From Rhizomonospora bruguierae (GTDB lineage Bacteria; Actinomycetota; Actinomycetes; Mycobacteriales; Micromonosporaceae): a stretch of DNA of 48,993 nt. A program made the translations under genes and the position numbers. The notes beneath the pieces are model-generated. The model worked only from the letters and a program-made list of their open reading frames with translations, had not been told where the DNA came from and did not search any database. Location of the stretch: NCBI RefSeq assembly GCF_018397995.1, contig NZ_BBQH01000084.1:1-48993 (forward strand). The letters are read 5' to 3'. Every line of letters begins with the position of its first letter. Position 1 is the stretch's first letter. Below are positions 1 through 9,241 of the stretch, one piece after another.

Positions 1-343
1 GCTCCGGATCCATCCCGTTGACCGACTCCAGGTCGACGAGCGGCGCGTACCTCTCGTTGCCGCGCTTCTGCCGGCTGGTACCGGCCACCACGTCGCCGCG
101 GCGCAGCGCGTGCCGCTTCACGTGCGTCATCGATACGTACACGTCCTCCGGACCGGGTGCGTAGCCGGTCACGCGCAGGAACGCGTGGTTGTCGGTCACG
201 TCCAGCACGCCCGAGACGGGCCGCCGGACGTCGTCCTCGGTCACCGGTGGCGCCGCGGCGCCGGTCGGGCGCGGGTTCGCCGGCCGGGTGGCACTGCGGC
301 GGCGCCGGGTACGTGGCTTCTCCGCCACCGTTGTTTGGCTCAT
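1..343 (-). CDS. rho: Rho-like transcription termination factor, N-terminal part (runs off the window)
   Basis: The 114 visible residues begin with a short Arg/Pro/Ala-rich basic stretch (residues 1-40) and continue into the Rho cold-shock-type RNA-binding domain, recognisable by SGVLDV, VTGYAPGPEDVYVS and LRRGDVVAGTSR. The ATP-hydrolysing hexamer domain would lie outside the window. Rho loads on unstructured RNA and terminates transcription. The start at 343 is supported by an AGAAGGGA Shine-Dalgarno about 8 bases upstream. The leader before the RNA-binding domain is much shorter than in the main Rho of high-GC actinomycetes, which usually carries a few hundred acidic/basic residues, so this may be a second, shorter Rho paralogue. 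That reading is inference; the family call itself is secure. Confidence 0.8.
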   Translation of the reverse strand, partial: MSQTTVAEKPRTRRRRSATRPANPRPTGAAAPPVTEDDVRRPVSGVLDVTDNHAFLRVTGYAPGPEDVYVSMTHVKRHALRRGDVVAGTSRQKRGNERYAPLVDLESVNGMDPE

Positions 344-663
344 CGATTGTCCCTTCTGGACGGGGAAAATACGCCGAACCGGGCCCGATACGAGGGCGGG
401 TTCGCGAAAGCGGCGGGCCGGATCGACCGCGCCGGAAAACGTCGGTTGTCGGGCTACTCGAACCGGGGCGGTGCGTGACGGATGGGACCGTCGATACGTA
501 CGAGACGGAAGCAGCGCCGCGGGGGAGCGCGACCACCCCGGGGGGCAAGATCACTTGCCGGCAACCACAGGGCTGACCGGCCAACCGTAGCGCACAAACC
601 GGGCATCGGCAAGCCACCCGCGCACGGTCATCCGCCCCGCCGGACGGACCCTAGGCTCGGCAC
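344..663. other. Intergenic region between divergent rho-like gene and DinB-type gene
   Basis: No credible gene is seen in these 320 bases. They hold the Shine-Dalgarno of the rho-like gene on the minus strand and, at the right end, the -10 hexamer TAGGCT (652-657) of the next gene. Confidence 0.6.
652..657 (+). promoter_or_regulatory. -10 element of a leaderless promoter
   Basis: TAGGCT (TANNNT) ends six bases before the ATG at 664 and there is no Shine-Dalgarno, so transcription probably starts at or next to the start codon. The same geometry recurs at eight other genes in this window. Confidence 0.6.
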
Positions 664-1299
664 ATGATTCGAGACGCGTATCTCGAGGCCGCGACCGCCG
701 CCGCGACCCTCCTCCGCGACCCGGCCGTATCGGCCGCCTGGAACGAACCGAGCGCCCTCACCGGTTTCACCGTCGGCGGCCTCTCCGCCCACCTGGCCCG
801 CCAGGTCTCCTTCGTCCCGCTGACGCTCGCCACCCCGCTCCCCGACCAGTCGGCGCCCATCTCGCTGCTGGCGTACTACGCCCAGGCCGCCTGGGTGGAG
901 GCCGGCCCGGACGACGCCCCGAACGTCGGCATCCGCGACGCGGGCGAGAAGCTGGCGGAGCCCGGCATCGAACCGCTCCTCGCCCGCCTGGACGCCGAGC
1001 TCGCCGACCTGCGGGAAACCCTGCGGGTCGAGCCCGCCGACCGCCTGGTCCAGATCATGCCGGCGGACCGCACGCTCACCTTCGACGATTTCCTCCTCGG
1101 CCGCACCATGGAACTCGTCGTCCACTCGGACGACCTCGCGGTCAGCGTCCAGCTGCCGACGCCCCCGCTGCCCGCCACGGTCGTCGAACCCGTCGTCGAC
1201 CTGCTGACCCGCATCGCCATGCGGCGCCGGGGCAGCGTGGCGATGGTCCGGGCACTGTCCCGCGCGGAGCGCGCACCGGCCACGATTTCCGCCTTCTGA
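664..1299 (+). CDS. Maleylpyruvate isomerase / mycothiol-dependent DinB-fold family protein
   Basis: A 211-residue protein with the four-helix DinB-type N-terminal domain. The motif LSAHLARQ (about residues 40-47) and the later MELVVHSDDLA (about 150-160) carry the His and acidic residues that bind the metal in this family. Relatives are mycothiol-dependent isomerases or transferases in actinomycetes, usually detoxifying and cytosolic; the substrate cannot be told from sequence. Translation appears leaderless. It stands alone between the rho-like gene and a short secreted protein of opposite strand. Confidence 0.75.
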   Translation: MIRDAYLEAATAAATLLRDPAVSAAWNEPSALTGFTVGGLSAHLARQVSFVPLTLATPLPDQSAPISLLAYYAQAAWVEAGPDDAPNVGIRDAGEKLAEPGIEPLLARLDAELADLRETLRVEPADRLVQIMPADRTLTFDDFLLGRTMELVVHSDDLAVSVQLPTPPLPATVVEPVVDLLTRIAMRRRGSVAMVRALSRAERAPATISAF

Positions 1300-1473
1300 C
1301 CCGGGAAAACGGGGCGGCTCCGATCGGGCGAGCGGCACAACCCGTACGGGCGCAGAGCACCCGGGCCTCGCACCCTCGATCGCGCACTCGCCGCGCGTGG
1401 CGCATTCGGGATCTTGGTACTGATTCCGCCAGAAAACGGCCGATCCGAGCCAAGATTCACGGCGCGGGGGCCG

Positions 1474-1551
1474 GGCGGAGCAGGCTCGGCGGAGCAGGGC
1501 CGGCGGAGCGGGAGGGCAAAGCAGGCCGGGCGGAGCGGGGGGCGGATGGGG
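1474..1551. repeat. GC-rich short direct repeats (GGCGGAGCRGG)
   Basis: Four copies of GGCGGAGCAGG/GGCGGAGCGGG start at 1474, 1488, 1502 and 1529, with a weaker fifth at 1541. The first three are spaced exactly 14 bases. The array sits between convergent genes. It may be slippage-derived; no function is evident. Confidence 0.6.
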
Positions 1552-1568
1552 AACGATTCGGGGCGTCG

Positions 1569-1838
1569 CTAGCGCTGACTGGTCGCCGCTGCCCGGGGCG
1601 CGCGGATGCGCGCGTCCGAGCGCGGCGGGTCACCGGGCCGGGACGGTGGCGCACCGACCTTCGGGGGCGACTGCACCTGCACGGCGATCAGGTCGCGGGT
1701 CACGAGGACGGGGGTCGCCGCACCGGCCGGGGCGTGTGCGGGGAACGGCGCCGCCGCCACCGCCAGGCCCGCGGCGAGGGCCAGCATGGCGGAGGCGAGG
1801 CCGTACCGGACGATCTTGTTCGAGCCAGTGAACCTCAT
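1569..1838 (-). CDS. Small secreted hypothetical protein
   Basis: An 89-residue product with a basic N-terminus (MRFTGSNKIVRYG), a hydrophobic Ala/Leu core (about residues 14-30) and an AxA-type site around FPAHAPAGA, so a Sec signal peptide is likely. The mature part of about 55 residues is Pro/Arg-rich and low complexity. The start at 1838 is preferred over an upstream in-frame Met because CGGAGAG lies about 12 bases before it and the signal peptide then begins at residue 1. I do not recognise a family. Confidence 0.5.
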   Translation of the reverse strand: MRFTGSNKIVRYGLASAMLALAAGLAVAAAPFPAHAPAGAATPVLVTRDLIAVQVQSPPKVGAPPSRPGDPPRSDARIRAPRAAATSQR

Positions 1839-2054
1839 GGCTACCAGCAAACTCTCCGGGCGTTCCCGGCACACTCCCGACCGCTAGAGACTTCTGGGTA
1901 GTGCTAGCCCCCCTGTGACGGGTACTGGTCCACGCCAAGGATCCGACGCGGGGCAGCCCCGACAAAGGCGGACTCTGGGGGCCGGAAACCGCACCCCGTC
2001 CCGCGCGCACCGACCGAACCGCTGCGGGCGAAGTGCGGCGCCCGAATGAGAGCC

Positions 2055-2071
2055 GTAACGGCCCGCGTTAC
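2055..2071. promoter_or_regulatory. Perfect inverted repeat, possible operator upstream of lysX
   Basis: GTAACG, five bases, CGTTAC: a 17-bp dyad of the size bound by a dimeric helix-turn-helix repressor. It lies about 200 bases upstream of lysX and the same distance from the divergent small secreted-protein gene, so the target gene is uncertain. Confidence 0.35.
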
Positions 2072-2256
2072 ACCCACCTCGACCTTCGGCCCTTCCGAGG
2101 GGTGCCACAACTCCAAGATCGTCCTGGGTGCCACCGGCACGGGCGTCCGCAGAACGGGCCACATCCGGAGCAGGGGTGCCACCGGACACACAGGAATCAT
2201 CCGCCCAACGCGCGGCGGGGTGCGCCTCGTGGCCGGCCGGAGGCGGGATACGGGCC

Positions 2257-2262
2257 TAAGCT
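2257..2262 (+). promoter_or_regulatory. -10 element of leaderless lysX promoter
   Basis: TAAGCT ends six bases before the GTG start at 2269, with no Shine-Dalgarno in the usual place (the nearest GGAGG is about 25 bases upstream). Confidence 0.5.
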
Positions 2263-2268
2263 GTCCGC

Positions 2269-5200
2269 GTGGCGAGAGGGGCGCAAGCGGAGCAGATCGC
2301 CCGGCCGGTCGGGCGGGAGGAGCCACCGCACCAACCCCGGGCGCGGGGGCACGGCGGCTGGCAGCGGCAGGTACCTCGGATCTTCGCCACGCTGCTGCGG
2401 GTGACCGCCGCGGTGTGCGCGATGGCGGCCATCGGCGGCGCCTTCCGGCCGCGCTTCCAGCCGGTCCGCGCGACCATCGACGCGACAGTCCTGCCGGCAC
2501 CGCAGAACCTCGGGTACGCCCTGTTCCTGGTCATTCTGGCGGCGGCGGTGAGCCGGCGGAAGCGGGTGGCGTGGCGGATCCTGGTCGCGTACCTCACGCT
2601 GCAGGGCGTCGGCGGCGCCCTGAGCGTGTGGGCGTTGATCCAGCCGTACCTGTTCCTCGACGCGGACCGGGACGACCGGTTCCTCAAGTACGGGTACATC
2701 AGCGTGCCGGTGAGCCTCCTGGTGACCGCCCTGGCGCTGACGACGCTGATCATCGCGCGGCGGGAGTTCCACGCGAAGGTGCAGCGGGCGAGCTTCTGGA
2801 AGGCGACCGCCACCCTGGTCGGGCTGCTCGGCGGCGGGTTGCTGGTCGGCTGGGCGCTGGTGCGCGCGTTCCCCGGCGAGGTGCCCTCGGACCAGCGGCT
2901 GCCGTACGCGGTCAACCGGGTGTTCGGCGGCGCCTTCACGATGGACTGGACCCGCGGCGGTGAGGCGCCCGGCTGGGTCAACCTGCTGCTCGGCCTGTTC
3001 GGCGCGGTGGCCCTGTTCGCGGCGGTGCTGGCGCTGTTCCGGGCGCAGCGGGCGGCGGCGGTGCTGCCGCCGGAGGACGAGCGGCGCATCCGGGGCCTGC
3101 TGGCCGAGCACGGCGACCGGGATTCGCTCGGGTACTTCGCGACCCGGCGGGACAAGCTCACCGTCTTCTCCCCCTCGGGCAAGGCGGCCCTGACCTACCG
3201 GCCGGTGGTGGGCGTGAGCCTGGCCAGCGGCGATCCGCTCGGGGACCCGGAGGCGTGGGGCCCGGCGATCGAGGCGTGGCTGACGGTGACCCGGGAGTTC
3301 GCCTGGACGCCCGCGGTGATGGGCGCCAGCGAGGCCGGCGCGACCGCGTACCGGCGGGCCGGCCTGCACGTGCTGGAGATCGGCGACGAGGCGGTCCTCA
3401 ACGTGCGCGAGTTCGGCCTGGACGGGCGGGACATGCGCCCGGTCCGCCAGGCGGTGAACCGGGTGGAGCGGGCCGGGTACACGTGCCGGATCCGGCGCCA
3501 CGCGGAGATCTCGGCGGCCGAGATGGCGAACATCATCTCGCTGGCGGACCGGTGGCGCGACACCGAGACCGAGCGGGGCTTCTCGATGGCGCTGGGTCGG
3601 CTGGGCGACCCGGCGGACGGCGACTGCGTGCTGGTCGAGGCGATCGACGCGGCGGGGCGCGAGGCGGCGCTGCTGTCGTTCACGCCCTGGGGCCGCACCG
3701 GCATCTCGTTGGACCTGATGCGGCGGGACCGGGCGGCCGACAACGGCCTGATGGAGTTCATGGTGGCGGCGCTGATGCGGCAGGCGCCGGCGCTCGGCGT
3801 GGAGCGGGTGTCGCTGAACTTCGCGGTGTTCCGCTCGGCGTTCGAGGAGGGCGCCCGGATCGGCGCGGGCCCGGTGCTGCGCGCCTGGCGGGGGCTGCTG
3901 CTGTTCCTGTCGCACTGGTGGCAGTTGGAGTCGCTGTACCGGTCGAACGTGAAGTACCGGCCGCACTGGGAGCCGCGGTTCCTGTGCTTCCGGGAGCGGC
4001 GCGAGTTGGTGAAGATCGCGGTCGGCTCCGCGATCGCCGAGGGCTTCCTGTCGGTGCCCAGCCTGCCGAAGCTGTTCCGCCGGGGTCGCACCGAGGCCGG
4101 CCGGCCGGTCCCGGTGGTCACCCACCCCGAGCCGATCACCGTCGAGCCGGCGGCCGCCGTGCCGGCGCTCGCGGCGGCGCCCACCCCGCCGCTGCCGGGC
4201 GCGGCCGTCGCGCCGGCGGCGCCGCCGGAGCAGGTCCGGGTGCGCCTGGAGAAGCTCGCCCGGATCCGCGCCGCCGGCATCGACCCGTACCCGGTGTGCT
4301 TCCCCCGCACCGACCACTGTGGAGAAATTGCGGCCCGCCACCCCGACCTGCCGCCGGATACCCGCACCGGCGAACGGGTCACCGCGGCGGGGCGGGTGAT
4401 CCTGCTGCGCGACCACGGCCGGCTCAGTTTCGCCACCATCCGGGACTGGACCGGCGACCTCCAGGTCATGGTCTCCGCCAAGGACGCCGGGGACGAGGCG
4501 TTCCAGCGCTGGCGGTCCGATGTGGACCTCGGTGATCACGTCGGCGTGACCGGCGAGGTGGTCACCTCGCACCGGGGCGAGCTGTCCATACTCGCCACAG
4601 AGTGGACGATGACCGCGAAGTGCCTCCAGCCGCTGCCGGACAAGCACCGCGGGCTCACCGACCCGGAGGCGCGGGTCCGGCAGCGGTACCTGGACCTGGC
4701 GGTCAGCCCCGCCGCGCGGGCGCTGCTGACGGCCCGCAGCGCGGCCGTGCACAGCCTCCGCGCGTCGCTGACCGGGCGCGGGTTCATCGAGGTGGAGACG
4801 CCCATCCTGCAACCGGTGCACGGCGGCGCCAACGCCCGGCCGTTCCGCACCCACAGCAACGCCTACGACCTTCCCCTGTACCTGCGGATCGCCCCCGAGC
4901 TGTACCTGAAACGGCTGGCGGTCGGCGGGGTGGAGCGGGTCTTCGAGCTGGGCCGGACGTTCCGCAACGAGGGCGTGTCGGTCAAGCACAACCCGGAGTT
5001 CACGATCCTCGAGGCGTACCAGGCGTACGCGGACTACCGCACGATGATGACGCTCACCCGGGAGCTGATCCAGGCGGCGGCGACCGCGGTGCACGGCGCG
5101 CCGCTGGTGCGGCACGGCGACGCCGAGTACGACGTGTCCGGGCGGTGGCCCGCGATGACGGTGAACGCGGCGCTCTCCGACGCGCTCGGCGAGGAGGTCA

Positions 5201-5694
5201 GCGCCGACACCGGCGTCGAGCACCTGCGCGAGCTCGCCGACCGGGCCGGGGTGCCCTGGAATCCGGCGTGGGGGCGCGGCGCGCTCGTCCTGGAGCTGTA
5301 CGAGCGCCTGGTCGAGGAGCGGACCAAGGTCCCGACCTTCTACCTCGACTTCCCCACCGACGTCTCCCCGCTGACCCGGCAGCACCGGTCCGACCAGCGG
5401 CTGGCCGAGCGCTGGGACCTGGTCGCGTTCGGCACCGAGCTGGGCACCGCGTACTCGGAGCTGGTCGACCCGGTGGAGCAGCGGCGGCGGCTGACCGAGC
5501 AGTCGCTGCTCGCGGCCGGCGGCGACCCGGAGGCGATGGAGCTGGACGAGGACTTCCTGCACGCGCTCGGCTACGCGATGCCCCCGACCGGGGGCCTGGG
5601 CATCGGCGTGGACCGGGTGGTGATGCTCATCACCGGGCGCGGCATCCGGGAGACGCTCCCGTTCCCACTGGTACGTCCGGCATCATCCGGATAA
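2269..5694 (+). CDS. lysX: LysX: bifunctional lysylphosphatidylglycerol synthase / lysyl-tRNA synthetase
   Basis: The 1141-residue protein makes Lys-tRNA and transfers the lysine to phosphatidylglycerol, giving a positively charged membrane lipid that protects against cationic peptides. Residues about 35-270 are several membrane helices, 270-590 form the soluble MprF-type acyltransferase domain (DUF2156), 590-650 are an Ala/Pro linker, 655-745 the OB anticodon-binding fold, and 770-1135 the class II synthetase core with FRNEGVSVKHNPEF (motif 2) and GLGIGVDRVVMLI (motif 3). The length matches mycobacterial LysX. A GTG start is chosen for the leaderless -10 six bases upstream. A housekeeping lysS is expected elsewhere. 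Peptide-resistance genes near a peptide cluster are suggestive, but lysX is 12 kb from it. Confidence 0.93.
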   Translation: MARGAQAEQIARPVGREEPPHQPRARGHGGWQRQVPRIFATLLRVTAAVCAMAAIGGAFRPRFQPVRATIDATVLPAPQNLGYALFLVILAAAVSRRKRVAWRILVAYLTLQGVGGALSVWALIQPYLFLDADRDDRFLKYGYISVPVSLLVTALALTTLIIARREFHAKVQRASFWKATATLVGLLGGGLLVGWALVRAFPGEVPSDQRLPYAVNRVFGGAFTMDWTRGGEAPGWVNLLLGLFGAVALFAAVLALFRAQRAAAVLPPEDERRIRGLLAEHGDRDSLGYFATRRDKLTVFSPSGKAALTYRPVVGVSLASGDPLGDPEAWGPAIEAWLTVTREFAWTPAVMGASEAGATAYRRAGLHVLEIGDEAVLNVREFGLDGRDMRPVRQAVNRVERAGYTCRIRRHAEISAAEMANIISLADRWRDTETERGFSMALGRLGDPADGDCVLVEAIDAAGREAALLSFTPWGRTGISLDLMRRDRAADNGLMEFMVAALMRQAPALGVERVSLNFAVFRSAFEEGARIGAGPVLRAWRGLLLFLSHWWQLESLYRSNVKYRPHWEPRFLCFRERRELVKIAVGSAIAEGFLSVPSLPKLFRRGRTEAGRPVPVVTHPEPITVEPAAAVPALAAAPTPPLPGAAVAPAAPPEQVRVRLEKLARIRAAGIDPYPVCFPRTDHCGEIAARHPDLPPDTRTGERVTAAGRVILLRDHGRLSFATIRDWTGDLQVMVSAKDAGDEAFQRWRSDVDLGDHVGVTGEVVTSHRGELSILATEWTMTAKCLQPLPDKHRGLTDPEARVRQRYLDLAVSPAARALLTARSAAVHSLRASLTGRGFIEVETPILQPVHGGANARPFRTHSNAYDLPLYLRIAPELYLKRLAVGGVERVFELGRTFRNEGVSVKHNPEFTILEAYQAYADYRTMMTLTRELIQAAATAVHGAPLVRHGDAEYDVSGRWPAMTVNAALSDALGEEVSADTGVEHLRELADRAGVPWNPAWGRGALVLELYERLVEERTKVPTFYLDFPTDVSPLTRQHRSDQRLAERWDLVAFGTELGTAYSELVDPVEQRRRLTEQSLLAAGGDPEAMELDEDFLHALGYAMPPTGGLGIGVDRVVMLITGRGIRETLPFPLVRPASSG

Positions 5695-5725
5695 ATCCGA
5701 CTCACCGGCGGCACGGGGGCACTCC

Positions 5726-5731
5726 TAGAGT
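5726..5731 (+). promoter_or_regulatory. -10 element of leaderless MFS gene promoter
   Basis: TAGAGT ends seven bases before the ATG at 5739 and falls in the short gap after lysX. Confidence 0.5.
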
Positions 5732-5738
5732 TGCGGGC

Positions 5739-7022
5739 ATGATCGCCACTGCCGAGCGGGCCCGGATCGCCGTCTCCGCCGCCTTCATCGCCAACGGCCT
5801 CGGCATGGCGTCCTGGATCTCCCGCATCCCGGCGGTCCGCGACGCGCTGTCGCTGACCCCGGCCCAACTCGGCCTGCTGCTGCTCTGCCTGTCCGGCGGG
5901 GCGGTCACGGCGCTGCCGCTGTCCGGGCCGGTGGTGCACCGCTTCGGCCCGGCGCGCGCCGTCGTCGGCGGGGTCGTGCTCTACGTGATCGGGTTGGTGG
6001 TGCTGGCGGCCGGCGTCGCGCTCGGCCTTCCGCTGCCGGCCGGCGCCGGGCTGCTGCTGGTCGGCATGGGCACCAGCACCTGGGATGTGGCGATCAACGT
6101 GGAGGGGGCCGACGTCGAGCGCCGGCTCGCCCGCCCGCTCATGCCGCGCCTGCATGCCGGCTTCAGCATCGGTACCGTCGCGGGCGCGCTGCTCGGCGCC
6201 GGGGCGGCCGCGATCGGGGTACCCCCGGCGGCCCAGTTCCTGGGCACGGCCGCGCTGCTGCTGGCGAGCATGCTGGTCGTTGTCCGAAGCTTCCTGCCGC
6301 TGCCGGCGCGGGAGGGCGGCGAACGGCGCGCCTCCGGGGTGCTGCGCGCCTGGCGGGAGCCGCGCACCCTGCTGATCGGCGTGCTGGTGCTGGCCTTCGC
6401 GTTCACCGAGGGCACGGCCAACGACTGGCTGACCGTCGCCTTCGTGGACGGCTACCGCAGCAGCGACACGGTCGGCGCGCTCGGGTACGGCGTGTTCGTC
6501 GCGGCGATGACCGCCGCCCGGGTGGTCGGCAGCGCGGCGGTCGCGCGGTACGGCCGGGTGGCGGCGCTGCGCGGCTCGGCGGTCCTGGCCGGCGTGGGGT
6601 TGGTCCTGGTGATGCTGCACGTCGGGCTGCCCCTGGCGATGGCCGGCGCGCTGCTCTGGGGTGCCGGCGCCGCGCTGGGCTTCCCGGTGGGCATGAGCGC
6701 CGGCGCGGACGACCCGGAGCACGCCGCGGTGAACGTCTCCGTGGTCAGTTCCCTCGGGTACACGGCGTTCCTCGCCGGCCCGCCGCTGATCGGCTTCCTG
6801 GCCGGGCACGTCGGCATCCTGCCCTCGCTGGTCGTGGTGGTCGCGGCGCTGCTCCTGGGCCTGCTGGTGGCGGGCGCCTCGCGGCCGCCCGTACCGGCCG
6901 TCAGCCACACCGCCGAAAGCAGCGGCCGGACCGAGAGCCGGCCCCGCCGGGGCCACCTCCACCGAGACCAGCCCCGCCGGAAGCAGCCCGACCGAGGGCT
7001 GACCCCGCCGTCCACCCCTTGA
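5739..7022 (+). CDS. MFS transporter
   Basis: A 427-residue integral membrane protein with about 12 hydrophobic helices, a central cytoplasmic loop (about residues 190-215) and a hydrophilic, charged tail of about 45 residues. The pattern NGLGMASWISRIPAVRDAL near the N-terminus is typical of the YbjJ-like branch of the major facilitator superfamily, thought to export small molecules. The reading frame is open upstream through the end of lysX in another frame, but the ATG at 5739 follows a leaderless -10 and begins just before helix 1. Substrate is unknown. Confidence 0.85.
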   Translation: MIATAERARIAVSAAFIANGLGMASWISRIPAVRDALSLTPAQLGLLLLCLSGGAVTALPLSGPVVHRFGPARAVVGGVVLYVIGLVVLAAGVALGLPLPAGAGLLLVGMGTSTWDVAINVEGADVERRLARPLMPRLHAGFSIGTVAGALLGAGAAAIGVPPAAQFLGTAALLLASMLVVVRSFLPLPAREGGERRASGVLRAWREPRTLLIGVLVLAFAFTEGTANDWLTVAFVDGYRSSDTVGALGYGVFVAAMTAARVVGSAAVARYGRVAALRGSAVLAGVGLVLVMLHVGLPLAMAGALLWGAGAALGFPVGMSAGADDPEHAAVNVSVVSSLGYTAFLAGPPLIGFLAGHVGILPSLVVVVAALLLGLLVAGASRPPVPAVSHTAESSGRTESRPRRGHLHRDQPRRKQPDRGLTPPSTP

Positions 7023-7051
7023 CAGGTCCCCACCCGGCCCCGTAGACCAGC

Positions 7052-7366
7052 CTGACCTTCGCCGCGCTCGCCGATCCGACCCGCCGCTCGATGGTGGAGC
7101 GGCTGGCGCTCGGCGCGCTCACCGTCAACGAGCTGGCCGAGCCGTTCGCCGTGACCCAGCAGGCGATCTCCAAGCACCTGAAGGTACTCGAACGCGCCGG
7201 CCTGGTCACCCGGACCCGCGCCGCGCAGTCCCGCCCCTGCGCGCTCGACGCCCCCCGCCTCGACGACGCGGTGGACTGGATCAGCCGGAACCGGCGGCTC
7301 CGGGCCGAACGGTACGACCGGCTGGACGCGCACCTGGCGGAGATCCAGCGCGGCCGGCGGCCGTGA
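7052..7366 (+). pseudogene. ArsR-family regulator lacking a standard start codon
   Basis: The homologous sequence starts at about 7052 with SLTFAALADPTRRSMVERL, the usual N-terminus of ArsR regulators that pair with SRPBCC proteins. It continues through the winged helix (TVNELAEPFAVTQQAISKHLKVLERAGLV) to a normal C-terminus. A TAG sits only two codons before this block and the only ATG (7091) falls inside the first conserved helix, so translation must use CTG at 7052 or give a truncated 91-residue protein. The stop overlaps the GTG of the next gene (GTGA). Together with the truncated neighbour this looks like a decaying pair. Confidence 0.6.
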
Positions 7367-7560
7367 CCGCGGGCGAGTTCACCTACCGGCGGGTCCACGA
7401 CGCCCCGCGCCAGCTGCTGTTCGACTGCCTGACCGGGCCGGAGCACCTGACCCGCAGATCCACGACGTCTCCCCGGCTGCGCTGGCCCCCGTCCTGGCCG
7501 GGTTCCTTTCCGGGGACTGATTGGCACAGGCGTTCGAACGCGCGTAGGGTCGCGACATGA
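7363..7560 (+). pseudogene. Truncated SRPBCC (AHSA1-like) gene with a chimeric end
   Basis: The first 30 codons, from a GTG overlapping the ArsR-like stop, read like the N-terminus of an SRPBCC/AHSA1 protein (EFTYRRVHDAPRQLLFDCLT). At about 7450 similarity stops. From there a different frame reads PQIHDVSPAALAPVLAGFLSGD and then a stop (at about 7518), resembling the C-terminus of another enzyme such as an alpha/beta hydrolase. The simplest reading is an internal deletion that joined two genes. The 65-residue frame that remains open to 7560 is not expected to be functional and overlaps the promoter of the next gene. Confidence 0.55.
7521..7550 (+). promoter_or_regulatory. Sigma-70-type promoter of the alkB-like gene
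   Basis: TTGGCA (7521-7526), an 18-base spacer and TAGGGT (7545-7550), followed six bases later by the ATG at 7557. This is the most complete of the leaderless promoters seen here. Confidence 0.6.
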
Positions 7561-8207
7561 GCGACCTGGCGTATCAGCCCTCGATGCTCGACCCGGCCCT
7601 GCTCGGCCACGGGCCCGAGCGCCCGAACCTCGGCCCGCTCGCCGGCGGACTGCGCCGGCACCGGCTCATCCGCGGCGCCTGGGTCGACCACCTGCCCGGC
7701 TGGGTGCGCGGCTCGGACCAGGTCCTTGAGACGCTGCTGCGCGGCGTGGAGTGGCGCGCCGAGCGGCGCCGGATGTACGACGGCGAGGTCGCGGTGCCCC
7801 GCCTGCTGCGCTGGTACGGCCGCGGCGAGGCGCTGCCGCACGAGACCCTGACCGAGGCGCGCGAGCGGCTCACCCGCCACTACGCCGCGGAGCTGGGTGA
7901 GCCGTTCGTCACCGCCGGCATGTGCCTGTACCGGGACGGGCGGGACAGCGTCGCCTGGCACGGGGATACGCACGGCCGCTCGTCCCGCATCGACACCATG
8001 GTCGCGATCGTGTCCTTCGGCTCCCCGCGCGCCCTGCTGTTACGCCCGCGCGGCGGCGGCGAAAGCCTGCGCTTCCCGCTCGGCCACGGCGATCTGATCG
8101 TCATGGGCGGCTCCTGCCAGCGCACCTGGGAGCACAGCGTGCCGAAGACGGCCCGCCCGGTCGGTCCCCGGGTCAGCGTTCAGTTCCGCCCGATCGGCGT
8201 CGCCTGA
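7557..8207 (+). CDS. alkB: AlkB-like 2-oxoglutarate/Fe(II)-dependent dioxygenase
   Basis: A 216-residue enzyme of the AlkB family, which removes alkyl groups from DNA or RNA bases by oxidation. The iron-binding HxD is WHGDTHG (H135, D137) with the distal His in WEHSVPK (H193). The 2-oxoglutarate-binding Arg is in GPRVSVQFR (R205/R211). Length and motif spacing are normal for bacterial AlkB homologues. It has its own promoter and converges on the hydrolase gene downstream. Confidence 0.85.
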   Translation: MSDLAYQPSMLDPALLGHGPERPNLGPLAGGLRRHRLIRGAWVDHLPGWVRGSDQVLETLLRGVEWRAERRRMYDGEVAVPRLLRWYGRGEALPHETLTEARERLTRHYAAELGEPFVTAGMCLYRDGRDSVAWHGDTHGRSSRIDTMVAIVSFGSPRALLLRPRGGGESLRFPLGHGDLIVMGGSCQRTWEHSVPKTARPVGPRVSVQFRPIGVA

Positions 8208-8256
8208 CCGCCGCCTCCGGCCCGCCGCGCCCCGCACGGCCACCGTCCCGCCGGCG

Positions 8257-9231
<975 letters not shown>

Positions 9232-9241
9232 TCACCGAGCA

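Larger units (their letters stand above)
1839..2268. other. Intergenic region upstream of lysX with putative operators
   Basis: No gene is seen here. It holds the inverted repeat GTAACG-5-CGTTAC (2055-2071), three copies of GGGTGCCAC (within 2099-2108, 2125-2137 and 2173-2185; the last two extend to GGGTGCCACCGG) and the lysX -10 hexamer TAAGCT (2257-2262). Confidence 0.5.

Noticed and set aside
2197-5562. A 1121-codon open frame antisense to lysX
   Set aside because: Its Arg/Gln/His/Pro-rich product is the usual shadow of a GC-rich gene; lysX on the other strand has clear domains.
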